Positions 1-9,815 are shown, numbered from the stretch's first letter. The stretch: 64,000 bases of DNA from Rhynchopus euleeides (GCA_963210315.1 OY723314.1:1054001-1118000); one strand, 5' to 3'. Translations and numbers: made by a program. The notes: generated by a model from the sequence alone, not told the origin.

Positions 1-22
1 ACATCACAAGGCGGTAGGCGGG

Positions 23-3000
23 ATGGGGGCGAGTGCGAGTGTGCAGGGGCACGGGCGGCCGTGGTGGGGCGGTGCACGCGAAGTGAAGGAGGCACTGGAG
101 GGTGGCAAGTGGCAGCAGCTGGTGCATCACCACGTCAACACGACGGACCCACGCACCGGGCGGATGCTGCTGCACGAGGTATTGCAGCCCGGGTGCAGGG
201 GGGTTGCCGATGCGGCCTCATCAGTAAAGATGCTGGTGGGGTGCGGGGCAGCCAGCGTTGCAGACGGGGAGGGGCGCACACCGGTGTGGTACGCGCTGCA
301 GCACCGTGATGAAGGCACACGCAGCGTGCTGCTGGCGGCCCTCGGCGATCACGTCAAGGAGATACAGACAGAGGTGGCCAGCAGGCTCCGGAACTTCCTC
401 ACAGACGAGTGGCCGTACTTGAGGACACGTGTTGCCGCAGCTGCTGATGCAGCCCGCACTGCATCGGCGGCACTGGATCATCAACAGCCGCAGTCGCTTC
501 AGGAATTCCTCACGGACGAGTTGCCGGCCTTGAGGGCACGTGTTGCTGCTGCTGCAGTCCGTACCACATCGAATGCACTGGGGCAGTCGCAGTCGCAGTC
601 GCTTCGAAACTTCCTCACGGGCGAGTGGCCGGCTCTGAGGGTACGTGTTGCCGCTGTTGCTGCTGCTGATGCAGCCCGCACTGCATCGCAGTCATCTCAG
701 GAGGGACAGACGCAGGGGAACCGCACACACAAACCCGGCGACAAGGACAAGACGAGCGAGCGGCTGGAGAACCACGTGGACGGGCGGAAGATCTGCTTCA
801 CGCGCAACAACAAGGCGTGCGAGGCACCGCTGCTGGAGTGGCTGGAGGAGCTGCTGACGGTGCACCCGGATCTCGGGTACCGGGCAGAGCACGTCAACAG
901 CATGCTGCTGGGGCTGCGGTTTGTTGTGCAGCGGGTGCTGCGGCGTGTGGAGGCGACGCCACACGCGATCGAGGACTGGATGGCGGTGGACGACTGGTTC
1001 GAGCATCTGTGTGCAGGCTACCTCTTCACCTGCGACTGCGTGGAGTATCAGATTGACACTGCGACGGGCGACCTTGTGTGCAAAGCAGATGGTGTGCCCA
1101 TCGTTGAGAAGTACCACGAAGACATCACCGACGAGGATGTGCTGAGGAACCACGGGGCGAAGTACATGCGGCCGGCACTGTACTTCGGGATGAACCACGC
1201 GATGCGGACGATCGGGCTGTCGAAGGAAGCGCGGGATTCGGCGGCAGGCAGCGTGTTCAAGCTTGAGCCTGCACCGGCACAGCTGCACGTGGTCGAGACG
1301 TTCCAGCCGCTGATGACGAAGCTGACGCGGCTGATCCGGAGCCGGCGGCCGAGCCTGACCACGGTGTTCCGCGGGATCAACGTGAATGTGTCGGCGCAGT
1401 ACAAGGTGGGGACGTCGGTGGTGTGGAACGCCTTCACGTCGACGACGAAGAAGCAGGATGTGGCGAAGACCTTCATGTACGGGAAGGCGGGGACGTTCTT
1501 TGTGATTGTGGCGAAGCAAGGTGCGGCGGAGGTGGGGTTCGCAAGCGTGTTCCCGCAGGAGGCGGAGCTGCTGTACGACAGCAACATCGAGTTCCGGGTG
1601 CAGTGGAAGCTGTCCCCGACGCTGCTGCGCATGGTGGGGCAGCCCTTCGATGTGATTGTGATGCAGGAGGTGGCTGGCCACAACAACAACAACAATGGCA
1701 ACAGCGATGCCAGCACCGCTGTGCCGACACAGGGGCATACACATCCGGATGATGTGGCAGACCAGGTTGAGGCGGTGCGGCAGGTGCTGCAGCACACGGC
1801 ATCGCTCTTCGCGGAGTTCCTGGACGGCTACGTGGAGGGGAGGGTCGGTGACGACACACATGTGCCTGAGGCGGAGACGAGGATGCTGCTGCACGAGGTG
1901 GACGTGTGGCTGGCGGCAGACGGGGATGCGGAGGAGGGGGCGGGGGCGGGGACGAGGGAGACGCCGCGGGACCCGCTGTGCCTGGTCGGGGACGGAGGCA
2001 CCGGGAAGACATCTGCGGCGGTTGCGGTTCTGTGCCACCTGCTGCAGGAGAAGAAGGCAGGCGGGGTGGTGCCACAGAGGAAGAAGCCCGTGTTCCCTGT
2101 CTTTGTGGCGCTCCCGGCGATTGGCGTGGGCGCTGTTACAACACGCGGCGGGATCGACGACTTCATCCGGAACTCCTTCGGGTTGGAGGAGGCTGCGTTG
2201 GAGCACCTGAGCAGTGTGTACGACGTTGTGGTGATCCTGGACTCGCTGGACGAGGTGGGGCTGACGCAGGAGCATTTGAGCGGGGCGTACAAAGAGAGTC
2301 GCGGGCAAGGGGTGCTGCGGCTGCACCCGTGGTGTGCGAAGCAGTGCAGCGTGATTCTGACGACGCGTGGTGAATACCTGAAAAGCGTGGGGCACACGGC
2401 ATCGCAGGTGTGTGGTGAAAAGACGAGGGCGCTCTACATGCAACCGTTCACGCAGGCAGACGCAGTGACGTACATCAGCAAGGTGCGCGCGGCACAGGTT
2501 GCGAAGGCGGAGCAACAGCGGGTGGATGCGTGCTTCAATGCGAACCATCAGCGGCAGCTGGCTGCCATAGTGCGCGACACATGCGGTGCAGCTGATGCAA
2601 CGGTGCCGCTCAGCCACCGAGCCCTGGTGGTGTCGATTGTGGAGAGGGCGTGGGTGCTGGCGGGTGGTGACGACGACAGCACCGGGGGCACCGCCAGCAC
2701 CGCCGCACCGACACACACCACAACGGCAGCGGGCCAACAGGTAGAGAACAAGCACTCGGCTGCTGTCGAGGGTGCTTCTGCAGGCAACTTGCAAGAAAGG
2801 GTGCCGGGAACCGGACAGTGGTGTGTGCAGGCTGCAGCCGAGGCGGTGATGTCAGCGCTGGAAGGCAGAGGTGGCAGCACGCCGCTTGCTGCAGCGCCAT
2901 CGGTGCCGTTGCGTGTCGTGCTTGTGGCGCTGTCGCAGCAGGCGGGGTTCTTGGAGTGGCGGGAAGCGGCGCTGCTGCGTGCGGCCAAGGGCACATCGCC

Positions 3001-5653
3001 GCCGGAGGACGTGGCAGCGGAGCCAATTCCCCCACACACAGTCGGAGACGTGGAGATGGCGGTGCTGTCGCAGCTTCGCAACCCCTTCCTGCTTCACATG
3101 GCGTTTTACGCGCAGCGAGACCTGTCGACGACCACCCAGGCACACCAGTGCCTGAGTGATGTCGCGGTGTACGAGGCGTACCTGCAGAAGTACGTGGAGG
3201 TGGAGTTGCGTCAGTTGTGTCAGGGGGCGGCTGGAGCAGCGCGTGTGGAGGAGGTGCTGCAGGTGGGGGAACTGATTGCGTGTGCGATGCTGGAGGCACA
3301 GACGTGGCAGGGAGTGCTGGGCACAGAGCGGGCGCACCTGTCGAAGGAGGACAACGTGGGCCCCTCAGAGGCGGACGAGGCATTCCGGGTGCTGCCGTTC
3401 CGTGTCGAAAGCTTCGAGGATGACAGCAGCGCGTTTACATTCCGCCACAAGACGCTTGGGGAGTTCCTTGTGGCGCGCCGGCTGTCACGGAAGGGCGGGG
3501 CTGAGACGCTTGGGTCCAAAGTGCGCAGGGCCTTCAGCCAGGATGCGCCCAACGTGCTGCAGTACTTTGCGGACACAGTGCTCTCTCGTGGAGGCGACGC
3601 CCTTGACGCAAAGGTGTCAGACGAACTGATTCCACTGGTCCTGGGAAGCCGTCATGCGTGGGGCGGGGACACGGCGTCCCTCATGGCTGCTTCCAATGCG
3701 ATGGCACTGGCTGCCCGCACGCGATACGTGTTCGGCTGCGATCTCACGGGCGTGCTTCTGCGCGACAGCGATGTGCGCCACGCTCGCCTGTGCGGGACTG
3801 TGCTGACGGAGACCCGCTTCCACAACTGCTGGCTGGATCACGCAATGTTCTCGAAGAGCGATCTCACGCGCTCTGACTGGACGGGCTGCTCCTTCGGCGC
3901 ACCTCTCCCGCCTCTGTTGGGCCACACCTCCTCTGTGTCCGCCGTTGCTGTCACCCCAGACGGATCGAAGATCATCTCAGGATCCTACGACAAGAGCGTT
4001 CGAGTGTGGGATGCATCAACAGGCAAGGAGTTGCAGAAGCTTGAAGGCCACACCGAGTCTGTGTACGCCGTTGCTGTCACCCCAGACGGATCGAAGATCA
4101 TCTCAGGATCCCGCGACAACAGCGTTCGAGTGTGGGATGCATCAACAGGCAAGGAGTTGCAGAAGCTTGAAGGCCACACCGAGTCTGTGTCCGCCGTTGC
4201 TGTCACCCCAGACGGATCGAAGATCATCTTAGGATCCTACGACGACAGCGTTCGAGTGTGGGATGCATCAACAGGCAAGGAGTTGCAGAAGCTTGAAGGC
4301 CATACCGACTCTGTGTTCGCCGTTGCTGTCACCCCAGACGGATCGAAGATCATCTCAGGATCTTACGACGAGAGCGTTCGAGTGTGGGATGCATCAACAG
4401 GCAAGGAGTTGCAGAAGCTTGAAGGCCACACCGAGTCTGTGAACGCCGTTGCTGTCACCCCAGACGGATCGAAGATCATCTCAGGATCTTACGACGAGAG
4501 CGTTCGGGTGTGGGATGCATCAACAGGCAAGGAGTTGCAGAAGCTTGAAGGCCACACCGACTCTGTGTTGGCCGTTGCTGTCACCCCAGACGGATCGAAG
4601 ATCATCTCAGGATCCTCCGACAACAGCGTTCGAGTGTGGGATGCATCAACAGGCAAGGAGTTGCAGAAGCCTGAAGGCCACACCGACTCTGTGTTCGCCG
4701 TTGCTGTCACCCCAGACGGATCGAAGATCATCTCAGGATCCTGGGACAAGAGCGTTCGAGTGTGGGATGCATCAACAGGCAAGGAGTTGCAGAAGCTTGA
4801 AGGCCACACCGGGTCTGTGAACGCCGTTGCTGTCACCCCAGACGGATCGAAGATCATCTCAGGATTTTCCGACGAGAGCGTTCGAGTGTGGGATGCATCA
4901 ACCGGCAAGGAGTTGCAGAAGCTTGAAGGCCACACCGAGTCTGTGTTGGCCGTTGCTGTCACCCCAGACGGATCGAAGATCATCTCAGGATCCCTCGACA
5001 ACAGCGTTCGAGTGTGGGATGCATCAACAGGCAAGGAGTTGCAGAAGCTTGAAGGCCACACCGAGTCTGTGAACGCCGTTGCTGTCACCCCAGACGGATC
5101 GAAGATCATCTCAGGATCCCTCGACAACAGCGTTCGAGTGTGGGATGCATCAACAGGCAAGGAGTTGCAGAAGCTTGAAGGCCACACCTCCTCTGTGTCC
5201 GCCGTTGCTGTCACTCCAGACGGATCGAAGATCATCTCAGGATCCTCCGACAACAGCGTTCGAGTGTGGGATGCATCAACAGGCAAGGAGTTGCAGAAGC
5301 TTGAAGGCCACACCGAGTCTGTGGACGCCGTTGCTGTCACCCCAGACGGATCGAAGATCATCTCAGGATCCTCCGACAACAGCGTTCGAGTGTGGGATGC
5401 ATCAACAGGCAAGGAGTTGCCGAAGCCTGAAGGGCACACCAGCTCCACGCCTGGCATGGCTGTGACGTCATGCGGACCCCAGCTCATCGGCGTTTCTGAC
5501 AACGGAGGCCGCATCTGTGCAGGTACATGGCGTCTGTCGGCTGTGCTGGGCGCGACCCCCATCGTGCCTGTGCCGTTTGAATGCAGAGGGCTCGACACGG
5601 TGATGCCACCCGCTGTGCGCGCTCTTCTTGGTGGCGCCTCTACTGATCTGTAG
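23..5653 (+). CDS. NLR-like protein: ankyrin / ADP-ribosyltransferase / NACHT / pentapeptide / WD40
   Basis: Single open frame of 1876 residues. The ATG at 23 was chosen because the same start and the 22 bases before it recur at the second copy (61188). Seen, in order: MGASAS start (fits the N-myristoylation pattern MGxxxS); ankyrin-like segment (about 25-110, 'GRTPVWYALQ'); three repeats of 'FLTxEWPxLRxRVAA' (about 122-230); ADP-ribosyltransferase domain (about 420-560) with Arg450 in VFRGI, Ser473 in FTST and the ExE pair Glu513/Glu515, a complete R-S-E triad; NACHT NTPase with Walker A GDGGTGKT (656-663) and Walker B VVVILDSLDE (735-744); helical region; pentapeptide-like stretch (about 1242-1291); twelve near-identical 42-residue WD40 repeats and a degenerate thirteenth (about 1299-1845). 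Known: NACHT-WD40 proteins are STAND switches in which the repeats sense a ligand and the N-terminal domain is the effector. Inferred: an NAD-dependent ADP-ribosylating effector released on recognition, perhaps at a membrane. No intron is evident. Confidence 0.93.
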   Translation: MGASASVQGHGRPWWGGAREVKEALEGGKWQQLVHHHVNTTDPRTGRMLLHEVLQPGCRGVADAASSVKMLVGCGAASVADGEGRTPVWYALQHRDEGTRSVLLAALGDHVKEIQTEVASRLRNFLTDEWPYLRTRVAAAADAARTASAALDHQQPQSLQEFLTDELPALRARVAAAAVRTTSNALGQSQSQSLRNFLTGEWPALRVRVAAVAAADAARTASQSSQEGQTQGNRTHKPGDKDKTSERLENHVDGRKICFTRNNKACEAPLLEWLEELLTVHPDLGYRAEHVNSMLLGLRFVVQRVLRRVEATPHAIEDWMAVDDWFEHLCAGYLFTCDCVEYQIDTATGDLVCKADGVPIVEKYHEDITDEDVLRNHGAKYMRPALYFGMNHAMRTIGLSKEARDSAAGSVFKLEPAPAQLHVVETFQPLMTKLTRLIRSRRPSLTTVFRGINVNVSAQYKVGTSVVWNAFTSTTKKQDVAKTFMYGKAGTFFVIVAKQGAAEVGFASVFPQEAELLYDSNIEFRVQWKLSPTLLRMVGQPFDVIVMQEVAGHNNNNNGNSDASTAVPTQGHTHPDDVADQVEAVRQVLQHTASLFAEFLDGYVEGRVGDDTHVPEAETRMLLHEVDVWLAADGDAEEGAGAGTRETPRDPLCLVGDGGTGKTSAAVAVLCHLLQEKKAGGVVPQRKKPVFPVFVALPAIGVGAVTTRGGIDDFIRNSFGLEEAALEHLSSVYDVVVILDSLDEVGLTQEHLSGAYKESRGQGVLRLHPWCAKQCSVILTTRGEYLKSVGHTASQVCGEKTRALYMQPFTQADAVTYISKVRAAQVAKAEQQRVDACFNANHQRQLAAIVRDTCGAADATVPLSHRALVVSIVERAWVLAGGDDDSTGGTASTAAPTHTTTAAGQQVENKHSAAVEGASAGNLQERVPGTGQWCVQAAAEAVMSALEGRGGSTPLAAAPSVPLRVVLVALSQQAGFLEWREAALLRAAKGTSPPEDVAAEPIPPHTVGDVEMAVLSQLRNPFLLHMAFYAQRDLSTTTQAHQCLSDVAVYEAYLQKYVEVELRQLCQGAAGAARVEEVLQVGELIACAMLEAQTWQGVLGTERAHLSKEDNVGPSEADEAFRVLPFRVESFEDDSSAFTFRHKTLGEFLVARRLSRKGGAETLGSKVRRAFSQDAPNVLQYFADTVLSRGGDALDAKVSDELIPLVLGSRHAWGGDTASLMAASNAMALAARTRYVFGCDLTGVLLRDSDVRHARLCGTVLTETRFHNCWLDHAMFSKSDLTRSDWTGCSFGAPLPPLLGHTSSVSAVAVTPDGSKIISGSYDKSVRVWDASTGKELQKLEGHTESVYAVAVTPDGSKIISGSRDNSVRVWDASTGKELQKLEGHTESVSAVAVTPDGSKIILGSYDDSVRVWDASTGKELQKLEGHTDSVFAVAVTPDGSKIISGSYDESVRVWDASTGKELQKLEGHTESVNAVAVTPDGSKIISGSYDESVRVWDASTGKELQKLEGHTDSVLAVAVTPDGSKIISGSSDNSVRVWDASTGKELQKPEGHTDSVFAVAVTPDGSKIISGSWDKSVRVWDASTGKELQKLEGHTGSVNAVAVTPDGSKIISGFSDESVRVWDASTGKELQKLEGHTESVLAVAVTPDGSKIISGSLDNSVRVWDASTGKELQKLEGHTESVNAVAVTPDGSKIISGSLDNSVRVWDASTGKELQKLEGHTSSVSAVAVTPDGSKIISGSSDNSVRVWDASTGKELQKLEGHTESVDAVAVTPDGSKIISGSSDNSVRVWDASTGKELPKPEGHTSSTPGMAVTSCGPQLIGVSDNGGRICAGTWRLSAVLGATPIVPVPFECRGLDTVMPPAVRALLGGASTDL
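3919..5430 (+). repeat. 12 tandem 126-bp WD40-encoding repeats
   Basis: Twelve in-frame 126-bp units, nearly identical at DNA level. Change is concentrated in a few codons: the residue pair after GHT (SS, ES, DS, GS), the residue before AVAVTPDG (S, Y, F, N, L, D), and the residues around SxDxS (Y/R/S/W/F/L and K/N/D/E). Framework codons are almost invariant, including silent positions, which points to recent unequal exchange or gene conversion. A thirteenth, diverged repeat follows. Confidence 0.95.
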
Positions 5654-6403
5654 CCTGCATCGTGTCGCACGCTGACATCATGCCTGCCCCCCCCGCGGCT
5701 GGTGTGTCTGTCACTTTAGACAGTGTTTTGCGACAGGGAGCAGCACATCAGAGCATGGTGGTTGGCTCCTGCCCCGTCTGTTCTAAAGAAGCTTTACACT
5801 GCTTCAACAAGAGCATTTCACCCGTCTGTGTGTGTGGGAATCACGGGGCTCACTCTCTGTTCTCTCTCTGCCTCTCTCTCTCAGAGGCGTCCCTCCCATG
5901 ATGGGAACAGAAGAACGCAAAGCTCTTCGCATGAATGCGGTGGTTTGTGCCAGCACGCTAACTCAATTTGCAATGCGGTGGTATATGTAATCTGGGTGAA
6001 TCCGACGCCGCACACCCCCCCGCCCCCCCCCCCCCCCCACCCCTCCTTTGAAAAAACACTGGATTTCACGCTGCCTAACGAGTGAAGGGTGATCATTCTT
6101 GTGCTCCCTTCAAATTCGATTTCACCACCCCCCACTCCCCGCCCCCTCTCAACCCCTTATCACCGATAGCGGGAACCACGGCGTGCTTATGCCACCAATA
6201 TATCCTGATATTGCCCCACGCAGTGCAACACCGCAGCACAGCCCGCCTGGCATATCACCGGATCTCAGACACAACCCTGCACAACGGGTGAAGGGTGATC
6301 AGCCTTGCGACCCCCCCGCCCCCCCTCCTTTTTGCCCCTACTCTCCGCACACCCCCACCGCCCTCTGCGACAGGCCCCCACACACCCCCAACTGGGTGTC
6401 ACC
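5654..6403. other. Intergenic, low complexity
   Basis: No supported gene. It holds a CT-rich stretch near 5860-5885, a C tract near 6020-6040, and two copies of a 'GTGAAGGGTGATCA' motif (near 6083 and 6289). A related 'GCGAAGGGAGATCATCC' lies near 36232. It separates the NLR stop from the next start. Confidence 0.6.
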
Positions 6404-7219
6404 ATGGGCGCCTGTGCGAGCCGCCCCCAGGCAGGGCATGTGGGGTCGCCGCCCTCTCCCACCCCCTCGTCCTCCCGCAGGGCCCCCTCCGTCGCCGCCA
6501 CGCAGCCCCAGGAGCCGTCGAGCAACATGTCGGCGACGCCCGCATCCTCGACGCTGCTCAGCCCCGTCAGCAACCCTTTCAGCGACGTGTCGACGGATCA
6601 CGCCATCGGGAGCCTGGCGGTGCCCGGGGATGCGCTGCTGTTCCGGCACACCAATGGGAGGCGAATCCTGGAGGTGCTTGTGGGGCAGATCGTCCCGGGT
6701 GACACGGTGTCTGTGCGGTGTGCGGAGCCCCCGCATGCCCTCGCGACATACACCGTGAGGGATGACGGCGTCGGGATGCTGGATGGGTACCCCTTGTCGT
6801 CCCGCGAGAAGCCCTGGCACGCGCAGCTCCGCTTCGCCTCCACACCCGACGGCAAGCAGGTGCTGGACATATCCAAAGCAGGGGAGTGCATCATGCAGGT
6901 GCGTGTGATGGCGGCGTCTCCCGCCGCCATAGGGCAGCCTCTTCCATTCCCCCCGGAGGGTGGTGAGGTGCAGCTCGCCCCGCTGCCTGTGGATCTGGTG
7001 ACACCCGTTCACTGCATCCAAGCGCCACGAGGGGGACCCCTCGATGCGCGTGCCGCGTTTAAGCGTGGGAGCTATGACATCACGGATGGTTACGGCGGCC
7101 GCCAGCGGGTGTGTGCTTCGGTGAGATCTCAGGCGGATCGCACCGTTGCGGTGTATGTCAAGCAGCACATCGATATTGCGGCGGTTTGTGGCATCGTGAT
7201 GGCGGGGACTTGGGTGTGA
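6404..7219 (+). CDS. Small acyl-anchor protein, possible tubby/LURP-one fold
   Basis: 271 residues from the ATG at 6404, which sits in a good context (GTCACCATGGGC). The protein begins MGACAS, fitting dual lipidation (N-myristoyl Gly2, palmitoyl Cys4). Residues 7-60 are Ser/Pro-rich and probably disordered. The rest alternates short strands: a 'GDALLFRH' opening, 'LRFASTPDGKQVLDISK', 'AFKRGSYDITDGYGG', and a closing hydrophobic helix 'IDIAAVCGIVMAGTWV'. That pattern resembles the 12-stranded barrel and buried C-terminal helix of tubby-C/LURP-one/scramblase proteins, but no signature motif proves it. It follows the NLR by 750 bases on the same strand. Coding status is well supported by composition and length; function is inference. 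Confidence 0.65.
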   Translation: MGACASRPQAGHVGSPPSPTPSSSRRAPSVAATQPQEPSSNMSATPASSTLLSPVSNPFSDVSTDHAIGSLAVPGDALLFRHTNGRRILEVLVGQIVPGDTVSVRCAEPPHALATYTVRDDGVGMLDGYPLSSREKPWHAQLRFASTPDGKQVLDISKAGECIMQVRVMAASPAAIGQPLPFPPEGGEVQLAPLPVDLVTPVHCIQAPRGGPLDARAAFKRGSYDITDGYGGRQRVCASVRSQADRTVAVYVKQHIDIAAVCGIVMAGTWV

Positions 7220-7913
7220 GAATGGGGAGAGGGGGTGTGATGTGTTGAGGGTTTAGGAGAAGGAGAAGGAGGGGGGGGGGGTTATATTTTATTTGCGCCC
7301 CGTCAATTTCAATCAGTTCTTTCTGTCTTCGATAAATTATGGCATCAGTTGGGGGTGTGTATGGGAGGGGGGGGTGGGGTGGGGTTGGGGGGGGGGGGGG
7401 GGAGGAGGGGGTGTGTGTGCCGGTTGTTTCCCATTTTTTCCGCTGGCTGCCCCCTTCCGACCCCCCCACCCCCGCACCACCCCACCCTCACCTCTCTTCA
7501 ATCAGGGAAGCAGCGCCCATTCCCCACCCCCACCCCCCTGGGCGGTGAACCCGTGTGCACACCAATGCACACCCCACTCGCATACAAAGTGAAGAAGATC
7601 TGCGCATGGTCTACACATGGTCATCTCACACTCACACAGCGAAGGTAGCACCGTTGTGGGGCTGCAGCTGTGCTGACTCAACAGAGTTTGGCTGGAATGT
7701 TTTTTTTTTTGACAAAAGTCGGGATTGACCCTTGATGTGTGTGTCTAGATCGTGTGTGCAGTGCGCACAATATCTCATCATCACCCAGGCGATCCACCCT
7801 GCACGTTACGCTCAGGGTGGCGCACAGTGCATGTGTTTCGGAAGTTCATTCATTTTTACAATGGGGTTGTCATCATTGGATCTCACACTGTGTGTGTGCC
7901 AACCTGTGCCAGT
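7220..7913. other. Intergenic, G/C homopolymer tracts
   Basis: Long G runs (near 7270-7280 and 7365-7410), then C-rich DNA. The G runs could form quadruplexes. No gene or transposon end recognised. Confidence 0.5.
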
Positions 7914-8024
7914 GGGGGTCTTCGCTGGTCGTTGTGCCTCGTTATTCTCCGTCAGTTTTCGCCTAGTTTCCTGAGGATATGCACCAAAAAATGCACTGGC
8001 GATCACCCCGCAGCGAAGACCCCC
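7914..8024 (+). mobile_element. MITE family M1, copy 1 (GGGGGTCTTCGCT termini)
   Basis: 111-bp palindromic element starting GGGGGTCTTCGCT and ending AGCGAAGACCCCC, flanked by a 3-bp duplication AGT (7911-7913, 8025-8027). Too short to code. Three more copies lie at 20958, 23508 and 40934. The 3-bp duplications and G-rich ends do not settle the superfamily. Confidence 0.85.
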
Positions 8025-8220
8025 AGTTTCTCCTTTTGTTAGTGCGGCGACTCAAATTCTGCACTTCTGAGCGAAGGCCCTCCTCCGTTGATATATTTAT
8101 GCTTCTTAGGCATGTGTGCTTACTCACAGCATCCGCGGTGTGCACAGAAGCCGCTTTCTGCGCACCGATCACCACGCTTCTGCTTCTGCTTCTGCTTCAC
8201 TACCCCCCCCCCCCCTAGGG

Positions 8221-8664
8221 CAGTGGTGGCTGCGTACGCGTACGCAGCGTGATTTTCAGAAAGTGCGTACGGCGTACGCGTACGCGTACGGCGCTGCGTA
8301 CGGCAGTCTATGGAGCACAGGAGACGGCCGTGGCCACACACCAAATCCGACAGTCGAACTCAGGTGTACCAGGGGCAGCCTTCGAGCCTTCCAGTCGGAA
8401 GTGGTACCTTTTGCAGTTTGCTTGCGGGTGTACTTGCAGGTGTTGCGAGTTATTCGCCACGTGCGCGGCAAGGAACCGTCGGTGAAAGGCAGGGACAAAG
8501 GCCAGGGCCCAGCCACCCGCTGGGTGGCCTCCTGTGTGCTGAGAGACCTAGAATACCAGCCGTACGCAAAATCTGCGTACGCGTACGCAGCGCAATTTTC
8601 AGAAAGTGCGTACGGCATACGCGTACGCGTACGCGTACCGTACGGCCGTACGCTGCCACCACTG
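8221..8664. mobile_element. hAT-type MITE with 8-bp target duplication
   Basis: 444 bp with inverted ends CAGTGGTGGC / GCCACCACTG and an exact 8-bp flanking repeat CCCTAGGG (8213-8220 and 8665-8672). CAG/CTG ends with an 8-bp nnnTAnnn duplication are the hallmark of hAT elements. Both subterminal zones are packed with TACGCG repeats, which may be transposase-binding sites. Nonautonomous: no transposase reading frame. Confidence 0.82.
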
Positions 8665-8667
8665 CCC

Positions 8668-9815
8668 TAGGGGGGGCTAAAACCGTAAAGATGCCCCAAT
8701 TTTCAACATCACCCCAGAGAGGCCCCCATGGGCACCAAAAGCTCGGAAGCACCCCATATCACCCCGGAAACTCGGTATCTGACCGGAATAGGCCCGAATT
8801 CGGCTCAGAAAGCATGTTTTTTGCGACTCTAATTTTGTGGCTCAGATGTGGTACCAGTGCCGAGCCAGTTTGCAGCATGCAAACCGACTTCAACCGAATC
8901 CTTCATCGATCAAGACCCGATTGAGGCCGTGGAGCGATCAAACATCGCCATCGGAGCACCCGGGGGCGACAAGCAGCACCACGGGGGCAGGGGCAACAGT
9001 GCTCTGCACACAAGTTCACGGTGTGCCACCCCGCATTAGAGCACGCGGAGAAGGAAGTGGTGGCAGCCTGGCGCGAAAGGGTGGGAAGGCCATCCTTGCA
9101 AGGTTCAGTGAGATGCAGGAGCGATGACATCTTCTTTCACGACCCTGAGGCCTCAGCTGCCCTGGATACTGTGCCCCTGACCAGGGTGGAGTGCTGTCAT
9201 GGGGTCACATCCTGGTGATCATCGCGACAGATTGCCGTAAACCCCTATCGCATTGGGCAGCTCACGGTATTCAGGCAGAACCTCCGCACACAACTGCAGC
9301 TCGGGATGGATCTCCTCTCTACCGACAACGAGATCCATTAGGCGCGGCAGCGGGCAACCCTCCTTTCGCATGCGGAGGCGTATGATGGCACACACTGTAC
9401 GAAAGAAGGCGGAGCTTCAGGGCAGGTACTCTTTCCGTACGTATTCTTGATCTCAAAGAAAGGGTGAAAGGGGCGAAGACGATCAAGCCTGGCCCGAAGT
9501 AGCTCAAGTGCGACGACATTGATGCACTGGGAACACATGACTTCAAGCCCCCAGTGCCCGCAGAAAAGATTTCCCGGCGGCGGTTGCTCAAGGGTCATTT
9601 AGGGGGCCGAAGCGGTACCACATCTGAGCCACCTGAAAAAAACCAGGAAAAATCACGTTTCTGGGCCTCTCTGGACCACGTAGGTCACCGAAAACCCCCA
9701 GAAACACGTTTCCAGGCCGGTCTGGGTCGGTTTCTAACCTTGATTTCACACTTAGGGGTGCTCCCTGAAAAAGTGGGGTATCTTAACGTTTTTTTGGTTG
9801 AATTAGCCCCCCCTA
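8668..9815. mobile_element. TA-flanked inverted-repeat element, TAGGGGGGGCTAA ends
   Basis: 1148 bp with perfect 13-bp terminal repeats (8668-8680 and 9803-9815), reading as GGGGGGGCTAA bounded by TA. A second inverted pair lies inside: 'GTGGCTCAGATGTGGTACC' near 8839 against 'GGTACCACATCTGAGCCAC' near 9613. The centre shows no transposase. The left edge overlaps the target duplication of the hAT MITE, so that MITE landed later. Confidence 0.65.

Noticed and set aside
692-2794. 700-residue minus-strand open frame opposite the first NLR, also present opposite the second (61854-63956)
   Set aside because: It is the shadow of a GC-rich coding strand. The composition is His/Arg/Gln-rich without domains, and conservation follows automatically from the sense gene.
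4489-5670. 393-residue minus-strand frame opposite the WD40 array
   Set aside because: Repetitive translation of the 126-bp units; no independent evidence.
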